Assembly (NCBI RefSeq): GCF_012927455.1
Contig: NZ_JABBPE010000008.1
Location: forward strand, 1-64,000
DNA: 64,000 bases
Source of the DNA: Polaromonas sp.
GTDB lineage: Bacteria; Pseudomonadota; Gammaproteobacteria; Burkholderiales; Burkholderiaceae_C
Direction: 5' to 3'
Part shown: in pieces, positions 1-8,348 of the stretch
Layout: every line of letters begins with the position of its first letter
How positions within the stretch are numbered: the first letter of the stretch is position 1
Made by a program: the position numbers and the translations under genes
The notes under the pieces: model-generated
What the model saw: only the letters and a program-made list of their open reading frames with translations
Told to the model about the DNA's origin: nothing
Database searches by the model: none

Positions 1-121
1 CTCAACGCTGGGCTATGTCAGCCCAATGACGTTTGAACAACGCTGGATCGCGGCACAGCAGCAAGACAGAAAGTCCGCATAGGTAGCAGCCTATGGAGTA
101 TGGAATTCAGGGGCATGGTCA
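1..121 (+). mobile_element. Right end of an IS3-family insertion sequence
   Basis: The first 82 bases encode the C-terminus of an IS3-type transposase. The following bases run to a terminus ending in CA at 120-121. Read inward, that terminus is TGACCATGCCCCTGAATTC, which has the TG...CA form and C-rich inverted repeat usual for IS3-family ends. The element enters from outside the window, so its left end and target duplication cannot be seen. It is inserted in the PIN gene that follows on the other strand. Confidence 0.75.
2..82 (+). CDS. IS3-family transposase OrfB, C-terminal end (partial)
   Basis: The frame starting at base 2 reads STLGYVSPMTFEQRW and stops with TAG at 80-82. The STLGY-SP-FE pattern is the conserved tail of the DDE transposase OrfB of IS3-family elements, the integrase-like catalytic subunit that moves the element. 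Only 26 residues lie in the window, so the DDE residues and the frameshift that joins OrfA and OrfB cannot be checked. The stop is 39 bases before the inferred end of the element, a normal distance. Whether the rest of the gene is intact is unknown. Confidence 0.75.
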   Translation, partial: STLGYVSPMTFEQRWIAAQQQDRKSA

Positions 122-697
122 AACCCAGGCACGCACGCCAGACTCAGCTTTGCTCAAAAACCAATCGTCAAACCCTGGGTAACCGACTCTCAAACTATCA
201 AAAAAGTCTGAGCCCAAAAGCGGGGTGAGACTATACAAGGGAACATCACCAACGTTGGGGAGCGCAACGGCGATCTGCCTATGAAGACGCAGCAAGAGAT
301 CATTTGCCGTTTGGATGGTGTAAACGCGATTTGCCAGCCCTCTAGCTTTGGCCTTGTCGTGTATGCCACGGTCCTCCGTAACGAGGGCATATGCTGCGTG
401 CAACGAAAGTGCGTACAAAATCTCGTTGTCACGTACATCGTTGATGCGCATACCCGCCGCATTCCACGGGCATACCGGTCGAGCATCCAACTGAACATAC
501 TGGGTTAGACGCTGAAGCGTCTGATTTCTACGCTCAACATTTCTGTCCTCGCGGATATCATCTTCTGAAGCCGGGTGATACAGAAGCACATGCCCATGTA
601 GATTTGCAAGGCGGACAAACGATGTGAGACTTGGAACCAATGGTCGTTGTGAGTCTTCCAGTGGAATCAGAATGTTTGTATCTAGCAAGAAGCGCAT
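119..697 (-). pseudogene. PIN-domain gene (PIN-GNAT type) truncated by the IS end
   Basis: This frame gives 192 residues. The start, MRFLLDTNILIPLE, is a PIN nuclease N-terminus with the first acidic metal ligand in LDTN. Further acidic positions lie in NDVRDNEIL and VTEDRGI, so the PIN fold looks complete. The tail (FFDSLRVGYPGFDDWF, then VRAWV) resembles the linker that leads into a GNAT acetyltransferase domain in PIN-GNAT fusion proteins. Here the frame stops exactly at the IS terminus: TGA at 121-119 belongs to the IS inverted repeat. The GNAT half is therefore missing or lies beyond the IS. Its ATG (697-695) directly abuts the stop of an hsdR fragment. The PIN call is firm; the GNAT fusion is recalled from family knowledge. 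Confidence 0.65.
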
Positions 698-820
698 CTA
701 TCGGCACCTCAGCTTTGTTCGGGCATTGCGGATGCTGGCCTGAGCCATGTCGCAGACGTGCCAGCCTGCCTGCTGAAGCAGCGCGTCGACGCTGACTCTG
801 GCTTTTTGTTCTGGCGTCAT
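698..820 (-). pseudogene. hsdR: hsdR 5' fragment (type I restriction subunit R)
   Basis: A 40-codon frame starts MTPEQKARVSVDALLQQAGW and continues HVCDMAQASI. This matches the first 30 or so residues of the R (motor and nuclease) subunit of type I restriction systems. In the family this is followed by a segment leading to the nuclease domain; here it changes to NARTKLRCR and stops. Full HsdR proteins are around 800-1100 residues, so only the extreme N-terminus survives. The TAG stop (700-698) touches the ATG of the PIN gene with no spacer, so the junction looks like a recombination or deletion scar. No hsdM or hsdS is visible. Confidence 0.7.
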
Positions 821-885
821 GCCTCCTCCCTTTGTAGGCCATTCCAGAGTCTGCAGGGCGAAGAAACGGCGGACTTTCCAACCGA

Positions 886-938
886 ATTGGCCTCTAGCCC
901 CCGTTTGGTATGCGCAAGCAGCTATTATTTATATAGCA
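886..938 (+). repeat. AT-armed dispersed repeat, copy 1
   Basis: The copy reads roughly GGCCTCTAGCCCCC, a short spacer, GCGCAAGCAGCTATTATT and ATATAGCA. The right part is an inverted repeat (GCTAT-AT-rich-ATAGC). The same unit recurs at 3888, 14343, 26815, 28183, 32431 and 40137. The rest of 821-1047 shows no gene. Confidence 0.75.
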
Positions 939-1047
939 AAGGCCGGTAGCGCATGGCGCTTGCCATTGCAGAGCGCGTGGCTGCTGCCGCTTGCGCTAGT
1001 CGGCGGGAGGGGTTGCCGCGTGGAGGTTGGCGGCGGCACCCTGCCTC

Positions 1048-1587
1048 TCAGCCCTTTTGCAGCCGCGCAAAGGTCTTGCGGAACTTGGCCACCTTGGGCG
1101 CGGCCACGGCCATGCAGTAGCCTTGGTTCGGGTTCTTCTCAAAGAAGTCCTGGTGGTAGTCCTCGGCCGGCCAGTAATTGGCGAGCGGCAGCACTTCAGT
1201 GACGATGGGTTTGCCAAACAGCTTGTCCTGGCTCATCTGACGAATCATGTCGTCGGCCTCCTGTTTTTGCGCTGGCGTGGAGTAGTAAATGCCGCTGCGG
1301 TACTGCGTGCCGGCATCGTTGCCCTGACGGTTCAGGCTGGTCGGGTCGTGAATCAGGAAAAAGATTTCGAGAATCTCACCCAGCGTGATTTGTGCCGGGT
1401 CGAAGCTCAGCTTGACAACCTCGTTGCTGCCGGTGCGCCCGCTGCACACGTCTTCATAGCTTGGCCGTGCCGCCTGGCCGTTGCTGTAGCCGGATTCGAC
1501 ATCCAGCACGCCGCGCACCTGGACGTAGACGGCCTCGGTGCACCAGAAACAGCCGCCGCCCAGGGTGATGGTTTGCAGTTCGTTCAT
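1048..1587 (-). CDS. msrA: Peptide methionine sulfoxide reductase MsrA
   Basis: The 179-residue protein carries GGGCFWC at residues 10-16, the MsrA active site with catalytic Cys13. It reduces the S-epimer of methionine sulfoxide in oxidised proteins, using thioredoxin. A further Cys near residue 158 (GYC) is a possible resolving cysteine. Length and the start MNELQTITLGGGCFWC are typical of cytoplasmic MsrA without a signal peptide. It lies downstream of and in the same direction as the LysR gene, with 17 bases between, and may be cotranscribed with it. Family assignment is secure. Confidence 0.96.
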   Translation of the reverse strand: MNELQTITLGGGCFWCTEAVYVQVRGVLDVESGYSNGQAARPSYEDVCSGRTGSNEVVKLSFDPAQITLGEILEIFFLIHDPTSLNRQGNDAGTQYRSGIYYSTPAQKQEADDMIRQMSQDKLFGKPIVTEVLPLANYWPAEDYHQDFFEKNPNQGYCMAVAAPKVAKFRKTFARLQKG

Positions 1588-1604
1588 GAGAGGGTTTCCT
1601 TGCG

Positions 1605-2570
1605 TTACTTGACTTGTTGATCTGAGAGGTTGACTCGTTGCGGCCCAGCCAGTTCCCGTGGCTTGCGGGCAGTTTTGATTCTGGCGGCCTGGCTAGACGC
1701 CGCGCGCACCGCATCGACAAAGGTCGCCCGCGCCGCATTGTTACGCGCGGTCTTCCACAGGCAGTGCGTGTCGTAAGGCGTGGTGGCCGCGTCCAGCGGC
1801 ACAAAGGCGGTGCCGGCCATGGCCGACTGGCGTAGCGCCGCCGGCACCAGCGCCACGCCCATGCCTTGCGAGACCAGCGACACCACGCTCAGCCAGTGGC
1901 GCAATTCGTAACGGATTTCCGGGTAAAAACCGGCCTCCAGGCAGATCGCCAGAATGCGCTCGTGGTAGTCGGGCGACACCGCGCGCGAGACCACGGCAAA
2001 CGGCTCGCCTTGCAAGGCCTGCAGCGACAGTGACTGCTGGCGCGCCAGCGCGTGGCCGGCGGGCAGGCAGCAAACAAAAGGCTGGCTGGCGACCAGAATC
2101 TGGCTCAGCTCGGGCGGCACGCGCGTCGTGTGCACAAAGCCCAGGTCGAGCCGGTCATGCGCCAGCTCGATCAACTGCTCCTGCGAGCTGAGTTCTTTCA
2201 GCATCAAGCGCAGCAAGGGATGGCGGGCCTGAAACTGCTCGAGAATTTTGGGCAAGCCGCTAAAAAGCATGGTGCCGGCAAAACCGATGGCGAGGCTGCC
2301 GGCCATGCCCTGTCCCACGTCCCTGGCGTGGTTGGCGGCTTGCGCCGCTTGTTCAAGCAGGGCGCGCGCTGCCGGCACAAAAGCCAATCCAGCGGCCGTT
2401 AGTGCCACCTGTTTGCTGTTGCGCGTCAACAGCCGGGCGCCGACCGACGCCTCCAACTGCTGAATATTGAGCGAGAGCGGCGGCTGGGAAATCGACAGGC
2501 GGCGCGCGGCCCGGCCGAAGTGCAATTCTTCAGCCAGAACGAGAAAATAGCGCAGGTGACGAAATTCCAT
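1605..2570 (-). CDS. LysR-type regulator, divergent from gcdH (GcdR-like)
   Basis: The ATG at 2570 gives 321 residues starting MEFRHLRYFLVLAEELHFGRA, a textbook LysR N-terminus. The winged helix-turn-helix covers about residues 1-60 (RRLSISQPPLSLNIQQLE) and the effector-binding domain about 90-295. The frame is open 27 codons further upstream, but that part has no family resemblance. The gene is divergent from gcdH, and LysR regulators usually control the divergent gene, so it probably responds to a glutarate or lysine-catabolism intermediate. That effector is inferred from position. The C-terminal 30 residues are basic and polar and look unstructured. Confidence 0.9.
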   Translation of the reverse strand: MEFRHLRYFLVLAEELHFGRAARRLSISQPPLSLNIQQLEASVGARLLTRNSKQVALTAAGLAFVPAARALLEQAAQAANHARDVGQGMAGSLAIGFAGTMLFSGLPKILEQFQARHPLLRLMLKELSSQEQLIELAHDRLDLGFVHTTRVPPELSQILVASQPFVCCLPAGHALARQQSLSLQALQGEPFAVVSRAVSPDYHERILAICLEAGFYPEIRYELRHWLSVVSLVSQGMGVALVPAALRQSAMAGTAFVPLDAATTPYDTHCLWKTARNNAARATFVDAVRAASSQAARIKTARKPRELAGPQRVNLSDQQVK

Positions 2571-2688
2571 GTATACAAATAATATATCGTTGAATCGGCA
2601 TTTGCTATTAGACAAGTATTCATGCTTGCCGAACAATAGGGCTTGAGACAAGCCCTACACTTTGCCGAACATTCCAAGGACAAGCACC
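2571..2688. promoter_or_regulatory. Divergent lysR-gcdH control region
   Basis: These 118 bases separate the starts of the LysR gene and gcdH. They contain an AT-rich core around 2571-2600 (GTATACAAATAATATA), unlike the G+C-rich flanks. This is the expected site of both promoters and of a LysR T-N11-A box. AAGGA at 2676-2680, eight bases before ATG 2689, sets the gcdH start. No operator can be fixed without data. Confidence 0.5.
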
Positions 2689-3885
2689 ATGAAAGCCAAA
2701 TTCAACTGGGAAGATCCGTTCTTCCTGTCCGAGCAGCTCACAGGCGACGAGCGCGCGATAGTCGAGGCGGCGCATGCCTTCTGCCAGGAAAAACTCCAGC
2801 CGCGCGTGCTGATGGCGGCGCGCCACGAAAAGTTCGACCGCGAAATCATGAATGAATTCGGCGAAATGGGTTTCCTGGGCTCGACGATTGAAGGCTACGG
2901 CTGCGCCGGCCTCAATTACGTCAGCTACGGCCTGGTGGCGCGCGAGGTTGAGCGCGTCGACAGCGGCTACCGCAGCGCCATGAGCGTGCAATCTTCTCTG
3001 GTCATGCACCCGATCAACGCCTACGGCAACGATGCGCAACGCGAAAAATACCTGCCCAAGCTGGCCACCGGCGAATGGGTCGGCTGCTTTGGCCTGACCG
3101 AGCCGAACCACGGCTCTGACCCGGCCAGCATGCTGACGCGCGCCAAACCGGTCGATGGCGGCTTCATCATGAAGGGCTCCAAGATGTGGATCACCAACAG
3201 CCCGATCGCCGACGTGTTCGTGGTCTGGGCCAAGCTCGAAGACGCCGACGGCCAGGTCGGCGGCCAGGAAGCGATTCGCGGCTTCGTGCTGGAAAAAGGC
3301 ATGAAGGGCCTGAGCGCGCCCAAGATCGAAGGAAAAATGAGCTTGCGGGCCTCGATTACCGGCGAGATCGTGATGGACGGTGTGTTTGTGCCTGAAGCCA
3401 ATCTGCTGCCCAACGTCAGCGGTCTGAAAGGCCCGTTTGGCTGCCTGAACAAGGCGCGCTACGGCATTGCCTGGGGCGCGCTTGGCGCGGCTGAAGACTG
3501 CTGGTTCCGCGCCCGCCAGTACACCATGGACCGCGTGCAATTTGGCCGTCCGCTGGCGCAAACCCAGCTGATCCAGAAAAAGCTGGCCGACATGCAGACC
3601 GAAATCGCGCTGGGCCTGCAAGCCTGCCTGCGCGTCGGCCGGCTGATGGACGAAGACCGGGCGGTGCCGGAAATGATTTCGCTGATCAAGCGCAATTCCT
3701 GCGGCAAATCGCTCGACATTGCCCGCATGGCGCGCGACATGCACGGCGGCAACGGCATTCATGACGAATACCACGTCATTCGCCACATGATCAACCTGGA
3801 AACCGTCAACACCTACGAAGGCACGCATGACGTGCACGCGCTGATCCTCGGCCGCGCGCAGACCGGTTTGCAAGCCTTTTATTGA
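2689..3885 (+). CDS. gcdH: Glutaryl-CoA dehydrogenase
   Basis: This acyl-CoA dehydrogenase (398 residues) oxidises and decarboxylates glutaryl-CoA to crotonyl-CoA using FAD and an electron-transfer flavoprotein, in lysine, tryptophan and aromatic degradation. Seen directly: the N-terminal helical domain; [12 protein letters not shown] in the FAD/substrate middle domain; the catalytic glutamate at about residue 377 in [12 protein letters not shown], the GcdH-specific context. ATG 2689 has a good Shine-Dalgarno (AAGGA); a TTG at 2662 would add nine residues without family support. The divergent LysR gene fits the usual gcdH arrangement in Burkholderiales. No CoA-transferase gene is adjacent. 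Confidence 0.95.
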   Translation: MKAKFNWEDPFFLSEQLTGDERAIVEAAHAFCQEKLQPRVLMAARHEKFDREIMNEFGEMGFLGSTIEGYGCAGLNYVSYGLVAREVERVDSGYRSAMSVQSSLVMHPINAYGNDAQREKYLPKLATGEWVGCFGLTEPNHGSDPASMLTRAKPVDGGFIMKGSKMWITNSPIADVFVVWAKLEDADGQVGGQEAIRGFVLEKGMKGLSAPKIEGKMSLRASITGEIVMDGVFVPEANLLPNVSGLKGPFGCLNKARYGIAWGALGAAEDCWFRARQYTMDRVQFGRPLAQTQLIQKKLADMQTEIALGLQACLRVGRLMDEDRAVPEMISLIKRNSCGKSLDIARMARDMHGGNGIHDEYHVIRHMINLETVNTYEGTHDVHALILGRAQTGLQAFY

Positions 3886-3887
3886 TC

Positions 3888-3942
3888 ATTTAGGCCTATA
3901 GCCCAATTAATACGGGCGCAAGTAGCTATTATTTTAATAGCA
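3888..3942 (+). repeat. AT-armed dispersed repeat, copy 2
   Basis: This is the clearest intergenic copy. It runs AGGCCTATAGCCCAATTAAT, then ACGGGCGCAAGTAGC, then the arm pair GCTATTA-TTTT-AATAGC. It begins three bases after the gcdH stop and could form a hairpin, so it may also act as a transcript 3' end. Bases 3943-4028 show nothing else. Confidence 0.85.
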
Positions 3943-4028
3943 CTCAAAATCCGTGGTCTCAACCGGTCAGTGAATGCAAAAGGTAACGCGGCTTTGAAGA
4001 TGCCTGGGGCGGTGCTAAAAATAGAAGT

Positions 4029-5096
4029 ATGTTGCATCACACACCGTGCAGGCACGGCCTGCACTGCATCCTGCCGCCCTATTTGCTTAGGCAGTTGGGC
4101 CAGTGCACCGAGCTGGATGTTGCGTTGTGGCTGGCCGACACGCGCCGCCAGTCACAAGCGCTGCGCGGCCTGCGCATGGGCTTTGACCCGTGGCTGGCAC
4201 CCAAGATGCCGACCGCAGTGGCGGTGCCCGGCAAGGCCGGAAAAAACCGCGCCGTTTATGACGCGCAAAGCCAGGGCGTAGCCGGCCTGCCGGGCCGCCT
4301 GGTGCGCGCCGAGGGCGAGCCTTCGCAGGCCGACCCGGCGGTGGACGAGGCCTATGACCAAAGCGGCCTCACCTGGGACTTTTACAACCAGCGTTTTTCG
4401 CGCGACTCGCTCGACGATAAGGGCCTGGCGCTGGTGTCCAGTGTGCATGTCGGCAAAAACCTGAACAACGCCTTCTGGACCGGGCAGCAGATGGCTTACG
4501 GTGATGGCGACGGCAAGCTTTTTACCCGCTTTACCCGCTCGCTCGATGTGGTCGGGCACGAGTTGACGCACGGCGTGATCAGCTACAGCGCCAACCTGGT
4601 TTACCAAAACGAAAGCGGCGCCCTCAACGAGCATTTTGCTGACGTATTTGGCATGCTGACACGCCAATGGCACGAGGGCACGGAAGTCCAGAACGCCGAC
4701 TGGCTGGTGGGCAAGGACATCATGGGCCCGGCCGCCACGGCGCCTGGCCTGCGCACCTTCCGCGCCGAAAAAGCCTATGAAAACGACCGCTACTTTGGCA
4801 CCGACCCGCAGCCCAAGCAGCTGCGCGATCAGTACCGGGGCAGCGACGACAACGGCGGCGTGCACATCAATTCGGGCATTCCGAACCACGCATTTTTCCT
4901 GTTTGCCACGGCCTTGGGCGGCAAGGCCTGGGAGCGCGCTGGTGGCGTCTGGTACGAAAGCCTGTTGACGCTGCCGACCGAAGCGCAGTTCACCGACATG
5001 GTGCTGGCGTCAGAAAAAACGGCGGTAGAGCAACACGGCCGCGGTAGCAGCGTGCACCAGGCGCTGATGGCTGCCTGGAAGGGCGTGGGCTTCTAG
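4029..5096 (+). CDS. Protealysin-like M4 metalloprotease
   Basis: The 355-residue protein has the thermolysin-family zinc site: H177-E178-L-T-H181 with third ligand Glu201 (GALNEHFADV) and the later catalytic histidine at about 279 (GGVHINSGIPNH). The N-terminal stretch with PPYLL near residue 16 resembles the short propeptide of protealysin-type M4 proteases. There is no long FTP/PepSY propeptide and no convincing signal peptide. Such short M4 enzymes in Serratia are cytoplasmic or leave the cell by unusual routes. The next gene, 11 bases downstream, looks like its dedicated inhibitor. Start 4029 is the first ATG that includes the propeptide; there is no strong ribosome site. Confidence 0.92.
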   Translation: MLHHTPCRHGLHCILPPYLLRQLGQCTELDVALWLADTRRQSQALRGLRMGFDPWLAPKMPTAVAVPGKAGKNRAVYDAQSQGVAGLPGRLVRAEGEPSQADPAVDEAYDQSGLTWDFYNQRFSRDSLDDKGLALVSSVHVGKNLNNAFWTGQQMAYGDGDGKLFTRFTRSLDVVGHELTHGVISYSANLVYQNESGALNEHFADVFGMLTRQWHEGTEVQNADWLVGKDIMGPAATAPGLRTFRAEKAYENDRYFGTDPQPKQLRDQYRGSDDNGGVHINSGIPNHAFFLFATALGGKAWERAGGVWYESLLTLPTEAQFTDMVLASEKTAVEQHGRGSSVHQALMAAWKGVGF

Positions 5097-5107
5097 GCCG
5101 GACGACC

Positions 5108-5425
5108 ATGGACGTGATCCTGCTTATTTTTACCGAAAGCGGCGGCTTTGCCGGCCTCAAGCGCGGCTGCACCGTGGCGCCCGCCGCCTTGCCCGAGCGG
5201 CCGCTAGAAGAATTGCAAGGTTTGCTGCAGCGGTCACTCGAAACCCCGCGCCCGAGCCCCTCACCCGACCTGCAGGTTTACACACTGGAACTGGTCACGG
5301 CAAACGAGGCCAAGCAGCAAACGCACCACCGGGTGCTGCAGTATTTGGCCAGCGATGTGCCCGAAGACCTGTCCGAGCTGATCAGCTTTTTGCACGAGCA
5401 CGCCGAGCCCATCGCGCTGGCGTAA
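5108..5425 (+). CDS. Emfourin-like inhibitor of M4 protease
   Basis: This 105-residue acidic protein starts MDVILLIFTESGGFAGLKRG. The EGGFAGL-type N-terminus, the size and the position immediately after a protealysin-like gene match emfourin, the protein inhibitor encoded next to protealysin in Serratia. It has no signal peptide and no cysteine pattern suggesting export. Expected role: binding the protease in the cytoplasm and blocking premature activity. The spacer of 11 bases implies one transcript. Identification rests on the motif plus context, so the family call is good while inhibition of this protease is inferred. Confidence 0.75.
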   Translation: MDVILLIFTESGGFAGLKRGCTVAPAALPERPLEELQGLLQRSLETPRPSPSPDLQVYTLELVTANEAKQQTHHRVLQYLASDVPEDLSELISFLHEHAEPIALA

Positions 5426-5594
5426 GCCAGATATTTAAACGCGAACCTGTACGCGCAGCGCTTTGGCGCCTGGAGCGCGGGCTGCGCGCGTCCGATCCTG
5501 GGTTAACCTCAAACCCGGCCAACCGGTCGACCCCCCTTCGTCTGCTTTGTCGGCGGCGTCGACGACCAACTCACTGCCCTGACCGGACCCACCC

Positions 5595-6359
5595 ATGTTT
5601 AAACCGCTGTTGAGCGCCCTGCTTCTGCCACCGCTGGCGCCCTTGCTGCTCGCCGCGCTCGGCTTGTTGCTGGCCTTGACCAGAAGGCGCGCCGGCTTGC
5701 TGCTGCTGACGCTATCGCTGGCGCTGCTCTGGTTGTTCAGCTGCCACGGCTCGGCGGTGTGGCTGGCACGCCATGCCTTGCCGCAATTTGCACCGCTGTC
5801 GGCCGCAGCGCTGCAAAGCAGCCAGGCGCAAGCCATCGTGGTGCTGGGTGGCGGCTTGCTGCCGCAGGCGCCCGAATATGGCGAGCCGCAACCGCGCGCC
5901 CAAACGGCAGCGCGGCTGCGCTATGGCGTCTGGCTGGCCCGGCAGTCTGGCTTGCCGCTGGCGTTTAGCGGCGGCGTGGGTTGGGCCGCTGAAGGCGCGC
6001 AGCAGGAGTCGGAAGCCGCAGTGGCCGCGCGCGTGGCGCAGCAAGACTATGGCGTGCCGCTGCGCTGGGCTGAGGCGCAATCGCGCGACACCGCGGGCAA
6101 TGCGCGCCTGCTGGCACCGTTGCTGCAGCGTGACGGCGTGCAGCGCATTGCGCTGGTTACCGACGCCTGGCACATGCCGCGCGCGCTGGCCGCCTTTGAA
6201 CGCGCCGGCCTGAGCGTGACGCCCGCGCCCATGGGCTTTGTGTTGCCGGTTGAACGTGACCTGCTGCAATGGATGCCATCGGCCTACGGCCTGCTGGCGT
6301 CGCAGCAGGTGGTGCGCGAATGGCTCGCGCTGGCCGCAGCCCGCTTTCTTGCGGTGTGA
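5595..6359 (+). CDS. YdcF/SanA-like DUF218 membrane protein
   Basis: The 254-residue protein has two hydrophobic N-terminal segments (about residues 7-30 and 35-55), then a DUF218 domain from about residue 78: AIVVLGGGL, SGGVG, and a late VTDAWHMPRALAAF motif. These are the conserved landmarks of the YdcF/ElyC/SanA family, linked in enterobacteria to envelope integrity and peptidoglycan or enterobacterial common antigen metabolism; the reaction is unsettled. The domain would face the periplasm. The gap 5426-5594 upstream shows no gene. The following tetR gene is 91 bases away, so it is probably a single gene. Confidence 0.85.
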   Translation: MFKPLLSALLLPPLAPLLLAALGLLLALTRRRAGLLLLTLSLALLWLFSCHGSAVWLARHALPQFAPLSAAALQSSQAQAIVVLGGGLLPQAPEYGEPQPRAQTAARLRYGVWLARQSGLPLAFSGGVGWAAEGAQQESEAAVAARVAQQDYGVPLRWAEAQSRDTAGNARLLAPLLQRDGVQRIALVTDAWHMPRALAAFERAGLSVTPAPMGFVLPVERDLLQWMPSAYGLLASQQVVREWLALAAARFLAV

Positions 6360-6426
6360 AGCAGGCGGCCTTGGTGCGCCGGGCCTACCCTAACCCAGGT
6401 TGACGCCCGCAAGCCAACTAGCTACA

Positions 6427-6448
6427 TTACTAACCAGCCAGTCAGTAA
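6427..6448. promoter_or_regulatory. Probable TetR operator before the efflux operon
   Basis: A 22-base imperfect palindrome, TTACTAACCAGCCAGTCAGT followed by AA, ends two bases before the tetR ATG at 6451. Arms TTACTRAC and their complement match at 16 of 22 positions. Its place and size suit autoregulation by the TetR-family protein. No ribosome site separates it from the start, suggesting a very short leader. Confidence 0.5.
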
Positions 6449-6450
6449 CC

Positions 6451-7152
6451 ATGTCTTTCCCCAAATCATTTTCTGCCACCCCCGCTGTGAGCGCCGCCAA
6501 ACGCGAGCGCCGCAAAGAGGCACGTCCGGGCGAGCTGCTGGACGCCGCGCTTGACCTGTTCGTAGAAAAAGGCTTTGCCGCCACCCGGGTGGAAGAAGTT
6601 GCAGCGCGCGCCGGGGTTTCCAAGGGCACGCTGTTTTTGTATTTTCAAAGCAAGGAAGAGCTGTTCAAGGCGGTGGTGCGCGAAAACATTTCCGGCCGCT
6701 TCAAGGAATGGAACGAGGAGTTTGAAGCCTTTCAAGGCAACAGCGCCGAAATGCTGGCCTACTGCTTGAGCACCTGGTGGGAACGCGTGGGCGCGACCAA
6801 GGCCTCCGGTATCACCAAGCTGATGGTGAGTGAGGCTAAAAATTTTCCGGAGATCGCAGTTTTTTACCAGAAGGAGGTGATCGCGCCCGGGGAGTCGCTG
6901 ATCCGCCGCATCCTGCAGCGCGGCATCGACCGCACTGAATTCCGCGCGATGGACCTGGACTATGCGGTTTACAGCGTCGTGGCGCCCATGATTTTCCTGG
7001 TTCTGGCCAAACACTCCACGGGCGTGTGCGTTCAAGCCAATTTCGAGATGGATCCGAAAAAATACATCGCCGCGCAGCTCGCCACGATGTTGTACGGCAT
7101 GAGCGTGCCTGCTGGCGACACGGCCCACAAATCAAGGAAAGCCCCCGCATGA
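6451..7152 (+). CDS. TetR/AcrR-family repressor of the efflux operon
   Basis: ATG 6451 gives 233 residues. The DNA-binding domain spans about residues 20-70: LLDAALDLFVEKGFAATRVE, then AGVSKGTLFLYFQSKEELF, a canonical TetR helix-turn-helix. The remaining helical region would bind ligand; it contains a C-terminal domain like those of AcrR-type regulators. The stop overlaps the ATG of the adaptor gene (ATGA at 7149-7152), so the regulator, adaptor and pump form one translationally coupled operon. An upstream TTG at 6400 would cover the palindrome and is unlikely. The inducer cannot be predicted. Confidence 0.92.
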   Translation: MSFPKSFSATPAVSAAKRERRKEARPGELLDAALDLFVEKGFAATRVEEVAARAGVSKGTLFLYFQSKEELFKAVVRENISGRFKEWNEEFEAFQGNSAEMLAYCLSTWWERVGATKASGITKLMVSEAKNFPEIAVFYQKEVIAPGESLIRRILQRGIDRTEFRAMDLDYAVYSVVAPMIFLVLAKHSTGVCVQANFEMDPKKYIAAQLATMLYGMSVPAGDTAHKSRKAPA

Positions 7153-8336
7153 AGCGCTGGATCAAATGGGCCGTGGCCCTTGTCGTCATCGCGCTGATCG
7201 CCACTGGGGTGATGCGTGCCCTGGCGGCGCGCAAGGCCCAGCAGCAGGCACTGGCTGCGGCCAGCGTGGCCAGGGAGTCGCGCCAGGTGGAACTCGCCGA
7301 CACCGACGTCGTCAAGGCGCAGGCGCGCGAAGTAGCGCAAGGCGTGGCGGTATCGGGTTCGCTTAAGGCCGTCAACTCCGCCGTCATCAAGGCCCGCGTC
7401 GCCGGAGAACTGCAGGGCTTGAGCTTGCGCGAAGGCGATTTTGTCAAGGCCGGCCAGGTGATTGCGCGGATTGACGCAAGCGAGTACCAGTCGCGCGTGC
7501 GGCAGGCGCGCGCGCAGGCGCAATCGGCCAAGGCCCAGGTCGACGTGGTGCAGCGCCAGTACGACAACAACAAGGCGCTGGTGGACCAGGGCTTTATTTC
7601 CAGAACCGCGCTGGAATCCTCGCTGGCCAACCTGAATGCGGCGCAGGCGACTTACCGCGCGGCGCTGGCTGCGACCGAAGTTGCCTCCAAATCGGTGGAA
7701 GACACGGTGCTCAAGTCGCCCATTTCCGGCCAGCTGTCGCAGCGCCTGGCGCAGCCCGGCGAGCGCGTCGGCGTCGACGCCAGGATTGTTGAAGTGGTCG
7801 ATTTAAGCCAGCTGGAACTGGAGGCCTCTTTGGGCGCGCTTGATGCCATGGCCGTGCGGGTCGGCCAGAGCGCCGAACTGCAAATTGAGGGCAGCCCGCA
7901 AACCATCAAGGCCCAGGTCGTGCGCATCAACCCAAGCGCGCAGGCCGGCAGCCGCAGCGTGTTGGCCTATCTGCGCATAGACAACCCGGGCGGCGCAGCC
8001 TTGCCGCTGCGCCAGGGCCTGTTTGTGCAGGGCTCGCTGGGCACGGCCAGCGTCCCGCTGCTGTCGCTGCCGCTCAGCGCGGTGCGCAGCGACAAGCCGG
8101 CGCCTTACGTGCAGACAGTAGAAAACGGCCAGGTCGTTCACCGAGCGGTTGAGCTTGGCGCGCGCGGCAGCGCCGACGGCCAAACGCTGGTCGCCATCAA
8201 GGGGCTGGCCGAAGGCGCGCTGGTGATTCGCGGCGAAATCGGCGCCTTGCGCGAAGGCACGCAGGTACGGTTTACGCCGATGGTCACCCCGACTACTCCG
8301 GCCCGTACAACTTCGCCCGTCAAACCGGCGCCTTGA
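7149..8336 (+). CDS. RND efflux periplasmic adaptor (MFP/AcrA family)
   Basis: From ATG 7149 the protein is 395 residues. An N-terminal anchor (about residues 5-23, no lipobox) is followed by the two halves of a lipoyl/barrel-sandwich domain (KARVAGELQGLSLREGDFV and the later SPISGQLSQRLAQPGERV), with an alpha-helical hairpin between, then beta-barrel and membrane-proximal domains. It would bridge the RND pump (next gene, 12 bases downstream) to an outer-membrane channel, plausibly the TolC homologue at 12938. The open frame upstream of 7149 lies in tetR and is a shadow. The transported substrate is unknown. Confidence 0.94.
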   Translation: MKRWIKWAVALVVIALIATGVMRALAARKAQQQALAAASVARESRQVELADTDVVKAQAREVAQGVAVSGSLKAVNSAVIKARVAGELQGLSLREGDFVKAGQVIARIDASEYQSRVRQARAQAQSAKAQVDVVQRQYDNNKALVDQGFISRTALESSLANLNAAQATYRAALAATEVASKSVEDTVLKSPISGQLSQRLAQPGERVGVDARIVEVVDLSQLELEASLGALDAMAVRVGQSAELQIEGSPQTIKAQVVRINPSAQAGSRSVLAYLRIDNPGGAALPLRQGLFVQGSLGTASVPLLSLPLSAVRSDKPAPYVQTVENGQVVHRAVELGARGSADGQTLVAIKGLAEGALVIRGEIGALREGTQVRFTPMVTPTTPARTTSPVKPAP

Positions 8337-8348
8337 GGCCACGCCGCC

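Noticed and set aside
2620..3873. Antisense frame of 417 codons opposite gcdH
   Set aside because: It mirrors the whole of gcdH, is full of His/Val/Ala from complementary codons, and has no recognisable domain. High G+C genes often leave the opposite frame open.
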